Assembly: GCA_036006425.1 (NCBI GenBank)
Contig: DASYPQ010000010.1
Span: 243,662-307,661, forward strand
DNA from: DASYPQ01 sp036006425
GTDB lineage: Bacteria; Planctomycetota; UBA1135; GCA-002686595
Length of the DNA stretch: 64,000 nucleotides
Reading direction: 5' to 3'
Below, piece after piece: positions 16,017 through 23,893 of this stretch. The notes below the pieces were generated by a model. The model was given only the letters and a program-made list of their open reading frames with translations. It was not told the origin of the DNA and searched no databases. Positions within the stretch are counted from its first letter, which is position 1, and each line of letters opens with the position of its first letter. The position numbers and the translations under genes are program-made.

Positions 16017-17804
16017 ATGAGGAGCAGGTCGACACGGGTCGGGCTCGGACTGGCGATCGCGGGGGTGCTCGCGATCGTGTGGGCGCTGTTGAGGTTCGGC
16101 GCGACGTCGGACGAACACACTCGATCAGGCGCGGAGGCGCGGTCGGAGCCCGTGCACGAGGTTGCGGTCCCCGAGAGTCGATCCGAAGCGCCATCGACAA
16201 GCGCATTCGCGGACGAAGCGACAGGAGAAGTCGAGGTACTGTCTGAGATTGCGAAGGAGTCCGCGCCGCCGGTGGGATCAGTACAGGCGCACGGCATCAC
16301 CCTGTATGGCTACGTCACCGATGCACGAGGTGGACCGGTCCGGCTGGATGAACTCCTTCTCGAAGCCGAGAGTTCGAGGGATCCTTCGCGGCACAGGATC
16401 GTCGAATTGTGGGGACCGTCCGGCACGGGTCCGTCCGTGCCATTCGATAGCGAAGGGCGCTACTCATTCACAGGTCTGTCGCCCGGAGGGTGCACCCTTG
16501 AAGTGCGGGTACCGGGGTATCGACCTTGGTACGACCAATTCGAATTGCCTGCGTCCGATCACGATTGGCGAGTCGACATCGCCCTCGAGCCCTACGAACT
16601 CTTGCGCCTGCGAATCGTGATCGAGCTCGACAATCCGTCCCTCCTTCCTCAGTCACTCCAGGAGATCACACACGACTGCGAACCGACGAGGACCGTTCAC
16701 GTGGTCGTGACGAGGGATCCACCACCGGAGAGGCTTGCAAGGAGCAGCGGGTTCGAGCGCGAACGCGACCTCATTGGGAAGTCAAGCGTACGGGATGAAC
16801 GAGGTGAGCCGGGAACATGGGTCATCAGGCAATCGATCGAGCTTCGCGCCGATCTCCCCTTGTACGCAGCTGCAGCGATCGGCGATCAAGTTCTTGAGTC
16901 GAAGCGAATCGACTCAACAGAGCAGGAGGTGCTCTTCGTTCTGAGCCTCGCTAGGGTCCGTTCGAGCCTTGGCGGCCTCCGGTTCCGCGTCGTCGACGAG
17001 CAGGGACAACCCTCGGCGCTCCGAGGCACGTGTGATCTGGTCAGGAACACCGGAACGGAGAACGGTCATGACATGGGAAGCGCTTACTACTCGCCGGAGA
17101 CGGAATCAGGGCCATCCCCCATGAGGACGTCCAACCCGGGAGAAGTTCGAATCGTCGGTCTTCATCCCGGAGCCATGGGAATACGAATCCAGGAGCCGGG
17201 ATATGCGCACATCGACGTGGACGCTGTCGTCGAACCGGGTGTGGAACGTGACCTCGGCGAATTCCGATTGGAGCGCCCCTTAACGATTCGCGGCCACGTT
17301 CTGCATCCCGATGGGACTCCGGCTGAGGGCGTCGACGTCGAATGTGCGCCAGTCCGGGATCCAACCAAGGGCCCGTCAAACTGGTTGCCCATGGCGCGCA
17401 CGACCGATACGCCCGGAGGATTCGCGATCTACGACATCGGCCGTGGGAGCTACCTCTTGCGTGCATACTCGGGTGGAGACCATGGGCAGGCGAGCAGGCC
17501 GCTGGTCGTGAGCACCGAAGGCGGTCCGGTCGACGGCATCGTGATGCAGTTGCTCGAGACGACGCAGGTGACACTGCAACTGGAGGAGCCGCCCAAGAGC
17601 GCCGTGACGATTAGGATCGAGGACGTCGAAGGACTCCTTGTCATGGAACACCTAGCGGAAACCACGAAGAAGGGCGCCTTCAGCGTGTTCAAGCTCATCC
17701 GGGGCCGATACACGGCGCGCGCGCTGGCGAAGGGTCGGGAGATCGCCGCGAGCGACATCGTCGCCGGAGCAGACCCTCTGCGCGTCGTCCTGACTCCGCG
17801 TTAG
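16017..17804 (+). CDS. Membrane-anchored carboxypeptidase-regulatory-like protein
   Basis: 595 residues. One N-terminal membrane helix (about 9-27, VGLGLAIAGVLAIVWALL) anchors a large outer region of beta-sandwich repeats of the carboxypeptidase regulatory-like type (YGYVTDARGGPVRLD; IRGHVLHPDGTPAEGVDVE). It shares EPG-x3-DLG, a preceding E-V-L-F strand, and IGRGSYLL with the two genes at 19467 and 22103, so the three are paralogues. Codons here carry visibly more A/T at third positions than neighbouring genes. No catalytic residues are seen; a structural or sensory envelope role is inferred. It is divergent from transketolase (95 bases between starts), with an AT-rich spot (AATATA, 15964-15969) in the gap, and converges on the GT9 gene. 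Confidence 0.72.
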   Translation: MRSRSTRVGLGLAIAGVLAIVWALLRFGATSDEHTRSGAEARSEPVHEVAVPESRSEAPSTSAFADEATGEVEVLSEIAKESAPPVGSVQAHGITLYGYVTDARGGPVRLDELLLEAESSRDPSRHRIVELWGPSGTGPSVPFDSEGRYSFTGLSPGGCTLEVRVPGYRPWYDQFELPASDHDWRVDIALEPYELLRLRIVIELDNPSLLPQSLQEITHDCEPTRTVHVVVTRDPPPERLARSSGFERERDLIGKSSVRDERGEPGTWVIRQSIELRADLPLYAAAAIGDQVLESKRIDSTEQEVLFVLSLARVRSSLGGLRFRVVDEQGQPSALRGTCDLVRNTGTENGHDMGSAYYSPETESGPSPMRTSNPGEVRIVGLHPGAMGIRIQEPGYAHIDVDAVVEPGVERDLGEFRLERPLTIRGHVLHPDGTPAEGVDVECAPVRDPTKGPSNWLPMARTTDTPGGFAIYDIGRGSYLLRAYSGGDHGQASRPLVVSTEGGPVDGIVMQLLETTQVTLQLEEPPKSAVTIRIEDVEGLLVMEHLAETTKKGAFSVFKLIRGRYTARALAKGREIAASDIVAGADPLRVVLTPR

Positions 17805-17813
17805 AGCCGCGAC

Positions 17814-18932
17814 TCAGACGTCCGCCGGGATTCGAGCGTCCGAGCGTCCGAGCACCAACGCCAGACGCCGGAGCGCTCGTTCCGCGACTTGCTCCGGCTC
17901 CACCCCCGTCACGACGATCGCTTCGTCGTCCGCGCCGATCGGTCCGTAGCTCGCCGGGTTCGTCACGTTGAACAGGCCCACCGTCGGGACGCGCGCCGCG
18001 GATGCGAGGTGCATCGGGCCCGTGTCGGCGGACACGAAGAGACTCAGGTTCGCGAGCATCGCGCCGAGCAGTCGGTAGTCGGCGCACACGATGCTCGGGA
18101 TGCCCGGGAAGTTCGCCCCCGCGCCGGGCGGCACGAGCTGCACCAGTCGCACGTCGGGCGCGCGCTCGCGCATCGCGGCGATCCAACCCGTCCACCAGCT
18201 CTCCGGGATCGCCTTCGCATCGCGCGCGCCGGTGAAGAATCCGATGATCCGCTCGCCGGATCGCCATGCGTTCTGCGCGCTCAACTGCGACGCTAGCTCG
18301 CGCGCTCCCTCCTCTCGCTCCTGCGCCGACAGCCGCAAGTCGAGCCGCGCCTCGAACACGGCGTTCGGGTACGTGCCCAATCCGGCGACGATCGCCAGCG
18401 GCACCCGCGCGGAGTGCAGGTGCTCCTTCGACAACGGAACCGGGTGATCCAGCGGCAGCCATTGCCCCGGGAACTCGAAGCCCGCGCGCGCTTTCGCGTG
18501 CACGAGCGCGCACGCGACGCGGCCGCTGAACGAGTTCACGCTCGGATCGATCGTCAGGTCGTAGTGCGCGCGCCGCAGGCGACGCAGGAGGCCGACGAGC
18601 TGCCCCATCTTGCGGTAGTTCCACTTCTCGAGGCCGAACACCTCGCCGACGTTCGGCCGGTTGCCGAGCAGCGGCGCGAGCGATGCGTCGCCGAGCAGGA
18701 CGTCCACCTTCGCGCGCGGGAACTTCGCTTCGAGCGCGTTCAGGAGCGGCGTCAGGAACAGCACGTTGCCGAGGCGCCGGTTCAGGCGACACACGAGGAT
18801 CCGCTCGACCCCGGACGTGCCGGCCTCCTCCGTGCCGATGAACGGGCGCACGCAGCGCCGGAGGACGGAGTTCATCCCGAGACGGAGGCGCCGTCTCATC
18901 CGCTTGCGCGTGCGTTTCGAGAGAAGAGGCAA
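17814..18932 (-). CDS. Glycosyltransferase family 9 (heptosyltransferase-like)
   Basis: A 372-residue GT-B glycosyltransferase. The N-terminal domain begins RILVCRLNRRLGNVLFLTPLL, where GT9 enzymes have the acceptor-binding loop. The C-terminal nucleotide-sugar domain carries ADTGPMHLASAARVPTVGLF, the family signature for ADP-heptose type donors. The arginine-rich start (KRTRKRMRRRLRLG) suggests contact with the inner-membrane surface. It supports an LPS-like glycolipid, although the exact sugar is unknown. It is single, between two carboxypeptidase-like genes; its stop lies 10 bases from the end of the upstream convergent gene. Confidence 0.9.
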   Translation of the reverse strand: MPLLSKRTRKRMRRRLRLGMNSVLRRCVRPFIGTEEAGTSGVERILVCRLNRRLGNVLFLTPLLNALEAKFPRAKVDVLLGDASLAPLLGNRPNVGEVFGLEKWNYRKMGQLVGLLRRLRRAHYDLTIDPSVNSFSGRVACALVHAKARAGFEFPGQWLPLDHPVPLSKEHLHSARVPLAIVAGLGTYPNAVFEARLDLRLSAQEREEGARELASQLSAQNAWRSGERIIGFFTGARDAKAIPESWWTGWIAAMRERAPDVRLVQLVPPGAGANFPGIPSIVCADYRLLGAMLANLSLFVSADTGPMHLASAARVPTVGLFNVTNPASYGPIGADDEAIVVTGVEPEQVAERALRRLALVLGRSDARIPADV

Positions 18933-19010
18933 CGTGATGCTCGGGCGCTCGCCGGCGATCTTCGCCGCGGACGACAGCCTAACGCGCGCCCCCGTGTCGC
19001 TGCGGCGCGC

Positions 19011-19256
19011 TCAGACCGGCTTCTTCACGAGCCGCAGCAGGAACAGGAGCACGACGGCACCCACCGTCGCCGTGATCAGCGCGCCGACCAATCCGTACGC
19101 GGCGAGGCCGACCATCGAGAACAGGAACCCGCCGAGCAGCGCGCCGATGCAACCGATGATCATGTTGCCGACGACACCGAACCCTCCGCCCTTCATGAGC
19201 AGACCGGCGAGCCATCCGGCGGCGAGACCGATCAGGAGAAACCAGACGAATTGCAT
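19011..19256 (-). CDS. GlsB/YeaQ/YmgE-family small membrane protein
   Basis: An 81-residue, glycine-rich protein with three membrane helices (FVWFLLIGLAAGWLAGLLM, GNMIIGCIGALLGGFLF, LITATVGAVVLLFLL) and the family signature GGGFGVVGNMIIG. Members are called transglycosylase-associated, from an early annotation, and are linked to general stress and acid resistance in other bacteria; the biochemical role is unknown. It is transcribed away from the sigma-factor fusion gene, with a 210-base divergent gap in which I see no other gene. Confidence 0.93.
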   Translation of the reverse strand: MQFVWFLLIGLAAGWLAGLLMKGGGFGVVGNMIIGCIGALLGGFLFSMVGLAAYGLVGALITATVGAVVLLFLLRLVKKPV

Positions 19257-19466
19257 CGTGCCCTCCAGGTGCGAGTTCCAACGAGGTCGAATCGATCGCC
19301 GGAGAGCCTACGGTCCTGGCAGCGCCGCGTCCGCTTTCGCGCGGGCGCCCCGTTCCGGCGCGCTCCCTTCCGCTTTCCGGCGCCCTCGCGCACGCTGGAA
19401 AGCGCCTCGGCGCGGGAATCTCCCGGAAACCGGGGACGCGAGCCGCAGTCCGCGGATCTCTCCGGC

Positions 19467-22070
19467 ATGGACACCCAAGAACCGACTCTCCCGTTGCGTG
19501 CCGAAGCCCTTCTCTCCCAGGCCGATTGGGTCCGTGCTCTCGTGCGCGGGCTCGGCGTCCGCGAAAGCGATGCGGACGACGTCGTCCAGGCGACGTGGGT
19601 CGCCGCGCTGACGAGTCCGCCGCGCGCTGCGGCGGAAGGCCCGGGCCTGCGCGCTTGGGTCGCGCGCGTCGCGAGGAACTTCGCGCTCAAGCGGGTCGGC
19701 GGGGACCAGCGGCGGGCTTCGCACGAACGCGACGGCGCGCGTCAGGAGCGCCTGCCTTCGGCGGCCGACGTCGTCGAGCGCGAAGAGGCGCGCGCCGAGG
19801 TCGTCCGCGCGCTGCTCGACGTCCAGGAGCCGTACCGCACGACGCTCCTCCTGCGCTTCTACGAGGGTCTCGAGCCGCGCGAGATCGCGCGACGGCAGGA
19901 CGTGCCCGATTCGACGGTCCGGAATCGGTTGAAGCGCGGGCTCGCGTTTCTGCGCGAACGACTCGAGAGCACTCAGGGAACGAATTGGCGCCAGCGCTGC
20001 GTGCTCGTGCTCCCGTTGCTCCACTCCGCGCCGCAAGGGCCGGTCTGGCTGCCGAAGTGGGCGGGCGCGGGCAGTGCTCTGGCGAGCGCCGCCGTCGTGA
20101 AGACGGTCGGTGTCGCGGCCGCGGTCGTGCTCGTCGCAGGTGGGCTGACGTTCGTCTTGAAGCGAGCGGGACCGGTGGGGGCCGTCTCTTCGACGACTGC
20201 TCCTGCGGCGAGCGCGATCTTCTCCGGGCATGCGGAGGGCGCGCCTGGTGCGGCGACGGAAATGAGCGCTGGTTCGCAGCTCGCGGCGCTCGGCGCGAGC
20301 GGAGCGTCCGGTGCGCGCGAGCCGGCGAGCGCAGCTGCCGTCGCGGGCGCGAGCGTGGACGACACGGGGGACGCTGCGCGTTTCGTCCTGCACGGCACGC
20401 TCCGGAACAGCGATGGATCGCCTTTGAAGCTGTCGGGGGTTCCCGCCTCGCTGCTCGCTCGGACGTTCGCACGCACAGAATTCCGGTTCGAGGCGGGCGT
20501 GCGTCTCGATCAACCCCAGCAAAACGCGCACACCGATCTCGTGGAGAGCCTCGACGTCGTCGACCGCCGCGCCGCGGACGAGTCCGCCGTGGTCCGGGAA
20601 CGGGCGCAGGCCGTGATCGAGCTCCCCAAAATCCGGCGCGCGGTGGGGAATCTCACCGTGGACCGCTCGAGCGCCGACGTCGAGAGCGACAAGGTCCAGG
20701 AGATCGTCTTCGGGATGGAAGACCGACTCGACTCCAGCGATGGCGGTCGCGTGGTGATCGCGAGCAAAGGAGGCGATGCGCGCGAGGTCTCCGTCGATGC
20801 CGAAGGCCGGTTCGAGATCGGCGACCTGCGTCCGGACCACTGGCGCTTGTACGCGTCGGCTCCGGGCCACATGGCGCGCCGGATGGAGTTCGACGTGAGC
20901 CGCGAGGAGCAGCAGAAGGAGCTCGACGTCACGCTGCCCCCGACGCAGACCCTGCGCGTGAAGATGCTGACTCCGGACGGTCGCAACCTGCTCGAGGTCG
21001 CCGAGCAGGACGCCGCGCTCGGCCTCGCGTTCACGCCGGTGCCGTTCGCGACGCGCGAGGCTCCGGGCTCTCGCATCGCGGATCTCGGCGAGAACTGGTC
21101 GAGGATCTACGGCGCCGGGCAGTGGCGTGATCGCTCCCAGACCGACGAAAAGGTCGCGGGCGACGCCGCGGGTGTCCTGATGCTCGAGGAATCCCTGCCG
21201 CTGCACGTCGGCGTCTCCGTCCGCGGAGTCGTCCTCGACGAGCGCGTCGTGACCCCCGGCTCGGACGAAGTCGTGTTCGTCGTGCCGATCGAGCGGCTGC
21301 GTGCGGTCGTGAGCACGGTCACGGTGCACGTCGTGTCCGCGCAGGACGGACTGCCGATCGCGCACGCCGAGGTGCTGATCGAAGGCTGCGAGTCCGCGAT
21401 CTCGGATGCGCGCGGAGTCGCGGAGATCCCGCGCGTGCCGCCGGGCGAGCGGATGATCCACTTCGACGCGGACGGAGTGGAGCGCCTGGCGGAATGGATC
21501 TCGATCGAGCCCGGCTCGAAGCTCGATCTCGGATCGCGCGAGCTCGGCCAGGCCGCGCGCGTCACGGGGCACCTCGTCGACGAGAACGGGACGGCGCTCG
21601 TCGGGAGCGTGCAGCTCCGTTCGCTCGACGGCCGCGCCGCGGAACACGAGCTCCCGCTCGTTCAGACGGCGGACACGGACGACCAAGGGAAGTTCGCGTT
21701 CGAGCAGGTCGGAAGGCGGCGGTACGTGCTGCAGGTCGGTGGAGACGACTGGGCGGCGGCGCTGACGACGATCGACGCGCGCAGCGGGTCGGTGTCGGAC
21801 GTCGCGATCCAAGCCGAGCACTGCGGCGAGCTGAAGCTCACGTTCCCGATCGAGCCGCGACCGGACTCGTGCTACGTCGTCGAAGCGGAGGGGGACGCGA
21901 CGCCGGTCTCGGTGCAAGCCTGCGCAGGCTGGCACCCGTTCGGGTTGCGCCTCGCGAACGGCACCTACCGCGTGCGGCTCGTCGACGGCGCGCGCAGTCT
22001 CTGGGTGCGCCATGTGGTCATCGCACCCGGAACGATGATGGCGTTCGACGACCCCACGATCGCGAAGTAG
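19467..22070 (+). CDS. ECF sigma factor fused to a membrane-anchored carboxypeptidase-regulatory-like region
   Basis: 867 residues. Residues 15-75 form sigma region 2 (DADDVVQATWVAAL, LRAWVARVARNFAL). About 105-165 form region 4 with a helix-turn-helix (EPREIARRQDVPDSTVRNRLKRGLAFLRERL). A single membrane helix follows (about 208-231, VVKTVGVAAAVVLVAGGLTFVL), then an Ala-Ser linker and some 560 residues of beta repeats expected outside the inner membrane. The outer half is paralogous to the neighbours at 16017 and 22103 (EPG-x3-DLG; VGRRRYVL). This reads as a membrane-tethered sigma factor, with the outer part acting as built-in sensor or anti-sigma; release would need proteolysis, or it could act in place (inference). 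The start at 19467 is the only one giving a complete region 2. Confidence 0.87.
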   Translation: MDTQEPTLPLRAEALLSQADWVRALVRGLGVRESDADDVVQATWVAALTSPPRAAAEGPGLRAWVARVARNFALKRVGGDQRRASHERDGARQERLPSAADVVEREEARAEVVRALLDVQEPYRTTLLLRFYEGLEPREIARRQDVPDSTVRNRLKRGLAFLRERLESTQGTNWRQRCVLVLPLLHSAPQGPVWLPKWAGAGSALASAAVVKTVGVAAAVVLVAGGLTFVLKRAGPVGAVSSTTAPAASAIFSGHAEGAPGAATEMSAGSQLAALGASGASGAREPASAAAVAGASVDDTGDAARFVLHGTLRNSDGSPLKLSGVPASLLARTFARTEFRFEAGVRLDQPQQNAHTDLVESLDVVDRRAADESAVVRERAQAVIELPKIRRAVGNLTVDRSSADVESDKVQEIVFGMEDRLDSSDGGRVVIASKGGDAREVSVDAEGRFEIGDLRPDHWRLYASAPGHMARRMEFDVSREEQQKELDVTLPPTQTLRVKMLTPDGRNLLEVAEQDAALGLAFTPVPFATREAPGSRIADLGENWSRIYGAGQWRDRSQTDEKVAGDAAGVLMLEESLPLHVGVSVRGVVLDERVVTPGSDEVVFVVPIERLRAVVSTVTVHVVSAQDGLPIAHAEVLIEGCESAISDARGVAEIPRVPPGERMIHFDADGVERLAEWISIEPGSKLDLGSRELGQAARVTGHLVDENGTALVGSVQLRSLDGRAAEHELPLVQTADTDDQGKFAFEQVGRRRYVLQVGGDDWAAALTTIDARSGSVSDVAIQAEHCGELKLTFPIEPRPDSCYVVEAEGDATPVSVQACAGWHPFGLRLANGTYRVRLVDGARSLWVRHVVIAPGTMMAFDDPTIAK

Positions 22071-22102
22071 AGATCCCCGGCCGCCCGGCACACAATGCCG
22101 GC

Positions 22103-23893
22103 GTGGCCGCGACGAAGACGAAAGGCCAGCTCTGGATCGTCGTGGCGCTCGCCGGCGCCGCGGCGATCTTTTTCGTCGTCTGGAGAGTTGCCGGAGTGTC
22201 CGCGCCGGCGCCGAAGGGCTTCGCCGCCGACGAGAAGATCGAAGCGCAGGCGTCGGAGCCCGCGCTTCCCGATCTGCAGCCGCAAGAGCCGACGAAGCCG
22301 GTTCCCGTCGAGGTTTCGGCGACCGCCGCCGTCGCGCCGAGCGCGCCGAAGCCCGGACCGACGGTTCGACTCTACGGCGATCTCCTCGGCGCTCGGGATC
22401 GGACGCCACTCACGTACGCGTGCTCGGTCCGAGTCGTCGATGAAGAGTGGACCGAGCGCACCCTGACCACGGGGACAGACGGCGGTTACGCGTTCACCGA
22501 CCTGCATCCGGGTGCATGGGAGATTACCGTCCGCGAGCCTTCGCTCCAGACGCTGCGGACTCGTGTGGACCTGCGCGAGGAAGAGCCGGAAAAACGTCTG
22601 GACCTATTCCTCCACCTCGCTCTCGTGGTGAAGGTCCGCGTCGAAGGAGCAGCGGGCGAAGATCTCAAGATGACGAGCGGTTCCCGCTACCTTGCGATCA
22701 CCGGACTCCGCCAAGACCTGAGCCGCGAGGCGAGAACTCTGGAGGAGCGACTGCGTGCTCGCGGATTCCCGAATCGGCTCGACTTGACCATCGTGGCGAC
22801 GCGCGCCGAACCCGGACGCTGGTTCCGGGACGAGGCCACGAGCGAAGCACGCGTCGGCAGCTTCATCGACCGCAACGCATTCGTCTGGGGTCCCGAGATG
22901 GAACGCGCTGCAAAGGCCGGCGTGAAGCAGTTCGAATTCAGCGGGGTTCTCTTGCGCGACGGGACGCGTTTGGACGAATTGCCGCCGGCGTACTGCGGCG
23001 TGATCCAGCTCTCCGAGCCGCCGCCCGCGTTCGCAAGCCTTGTCGTGCGCGACTACGTTCTGCGCACCGTGCCGATCCCGCCCGCGGTCGACGAGATCGT
23101 GTTCTCCATCAATCGCGACCAGTTGAAGAGGCTGCCAGGGCAGGTGAAGGTGACGGTGACCGACGCGGAGCAAGCGGGGCCGCCGCCGGGCGCGCAAGTC
23201 CACGTCGACGAGCCTGTGCCGCGGGAAGTCGTACCGAGCCTCGACGAGAAGGGATCGATCACGTTCGACAACGTCCTCCCCGGCTGGGCGACACTCACGA
23301 TCACGGCGCCCGAGCACGAGGTCATCATCGAACGCTTCCTCGTGAAGCCGGGCGTGCTGACGGACCTCGGCACCTATCGCATGCAACCCTTCTCGGAGAT
23401 CCGGGCGCGCGTGCTCGACGAGGAAGGTGCTCCGGCGAGGGTTCAGTTCAACGTCTTCCCGCTCGACCGCTACGAACCCGCGCGCGAGCCGCTCGCCAGT
23501 CGCATCTTCCGCTCCTCGGCCGACGGCGATCTCAAGGTCGACAGCATCGGGCGCGGTCGCTATCTGCTCCTCGCTCACGACGACAACTGGACTGCGGCGC
23601 CGGTGATCGCGGACACGACGTTCCGGCAGACCGATCGCATCGAGATTCGCGTATCGAAGGGGACGGACGTCTGGCTCCGACTCCGCGGCGATCCGCCTCC
23701 GGGCGCGCTGCTCTCGATCCAGACGAGCACCGGCTTGCCGGTGACCGACACGAACTGCCGCGACGGCGAGACCATCCGCTTGCGCCTCGCGCCGGGCAGC
23801 TACTCCGCCGCGCTCCGCGACGGCGACACGTGGCTCTGGTCCGAGGGCTTCTCCGTCGGCACGGAGCCCTTGCGCCGCTACTTCCCGCGCTGA
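22103..23893 (+). CDS. Membrane-anchored carboxypeptidase-regulatory-like protein, paralogue
   Basis: 596 residues from a GTG 32 bases after the sigma-fusion stop. An N-terminal helix (about 8-27, LWIVVALAGAAAIFFVVWRV) precedes a Pro-Ala rich stretch and beta-sandwich repeats (YGDLLGARDRTPLTYACSVRVVDEE; IRARVLDEEGAPARVQFNVF). It shares KPG-x3-DLG, D-E-I-V-F and IGRGRYLL with the upstream sigma fusion, so it probably arose by duplication without the sigma domain. The pair are likely co-transcribed. Possible roles are interaction with the sigma fusion's outer domain or being its target. Its stop abuts, with no spacer, the stop of the convergent permease gene. Confidence 0.75.
   Translation: MAATKTKGQLWIVVALAGAAAIFFVVWRVAGVSAPAPKGFAADEKIEAQASEPALPDLQPQEPTKPVPVEVSATAAVAPSAPKPGPTVRLYGDLLGARDRTPLTYACSVRVVDEEWTERTLTTGTDGGYAFTDLHPGAWEITVREPSLQTLRTRVDLREEEPEKRLDLFLHLALVVKVRVEGAAGEDLKMTSGSRYLAITGLRQDLSREARTLEERLRARGFPNRLDLTIVATRAEPGRWFRDEATSEARVGSFIDRNAFVWGPEMERAAKAGVKQFEFSGVLLRDGTRLDELPPAYCGVIQLSEPPPAFASLVVRDYVLRTVPIPPAVDEIVFSINRDQLKRLPGQVKVTVTDAEQAGPPPGAQVHVDEPVPREVVPSLDEKGSITFDNVLPGWATLTITAPEHEVIIERFLVKPGVLTDLGTYRMQPFSEIRARVLDEEGAPARVQFNVFPLDRYEPAREPLASRIFRSSADGDLKVDSIGRGRYLLLAHDDNWTAAPVIADTTFRQTDRIEIRVSKGTDVWLRLRGDPPPGALLSIQTSTGLPVTDTNCRDGETIRLRLAPGSYSAALRDGDTWLWSEGFSVGTEPLRRYFPR

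Noticed and set aside
19308..22409. 1033-codon minus-strand open frame
   Set aside because: Antisense to the sigma fusion gene, low-complexity composition without any recognisable domain.
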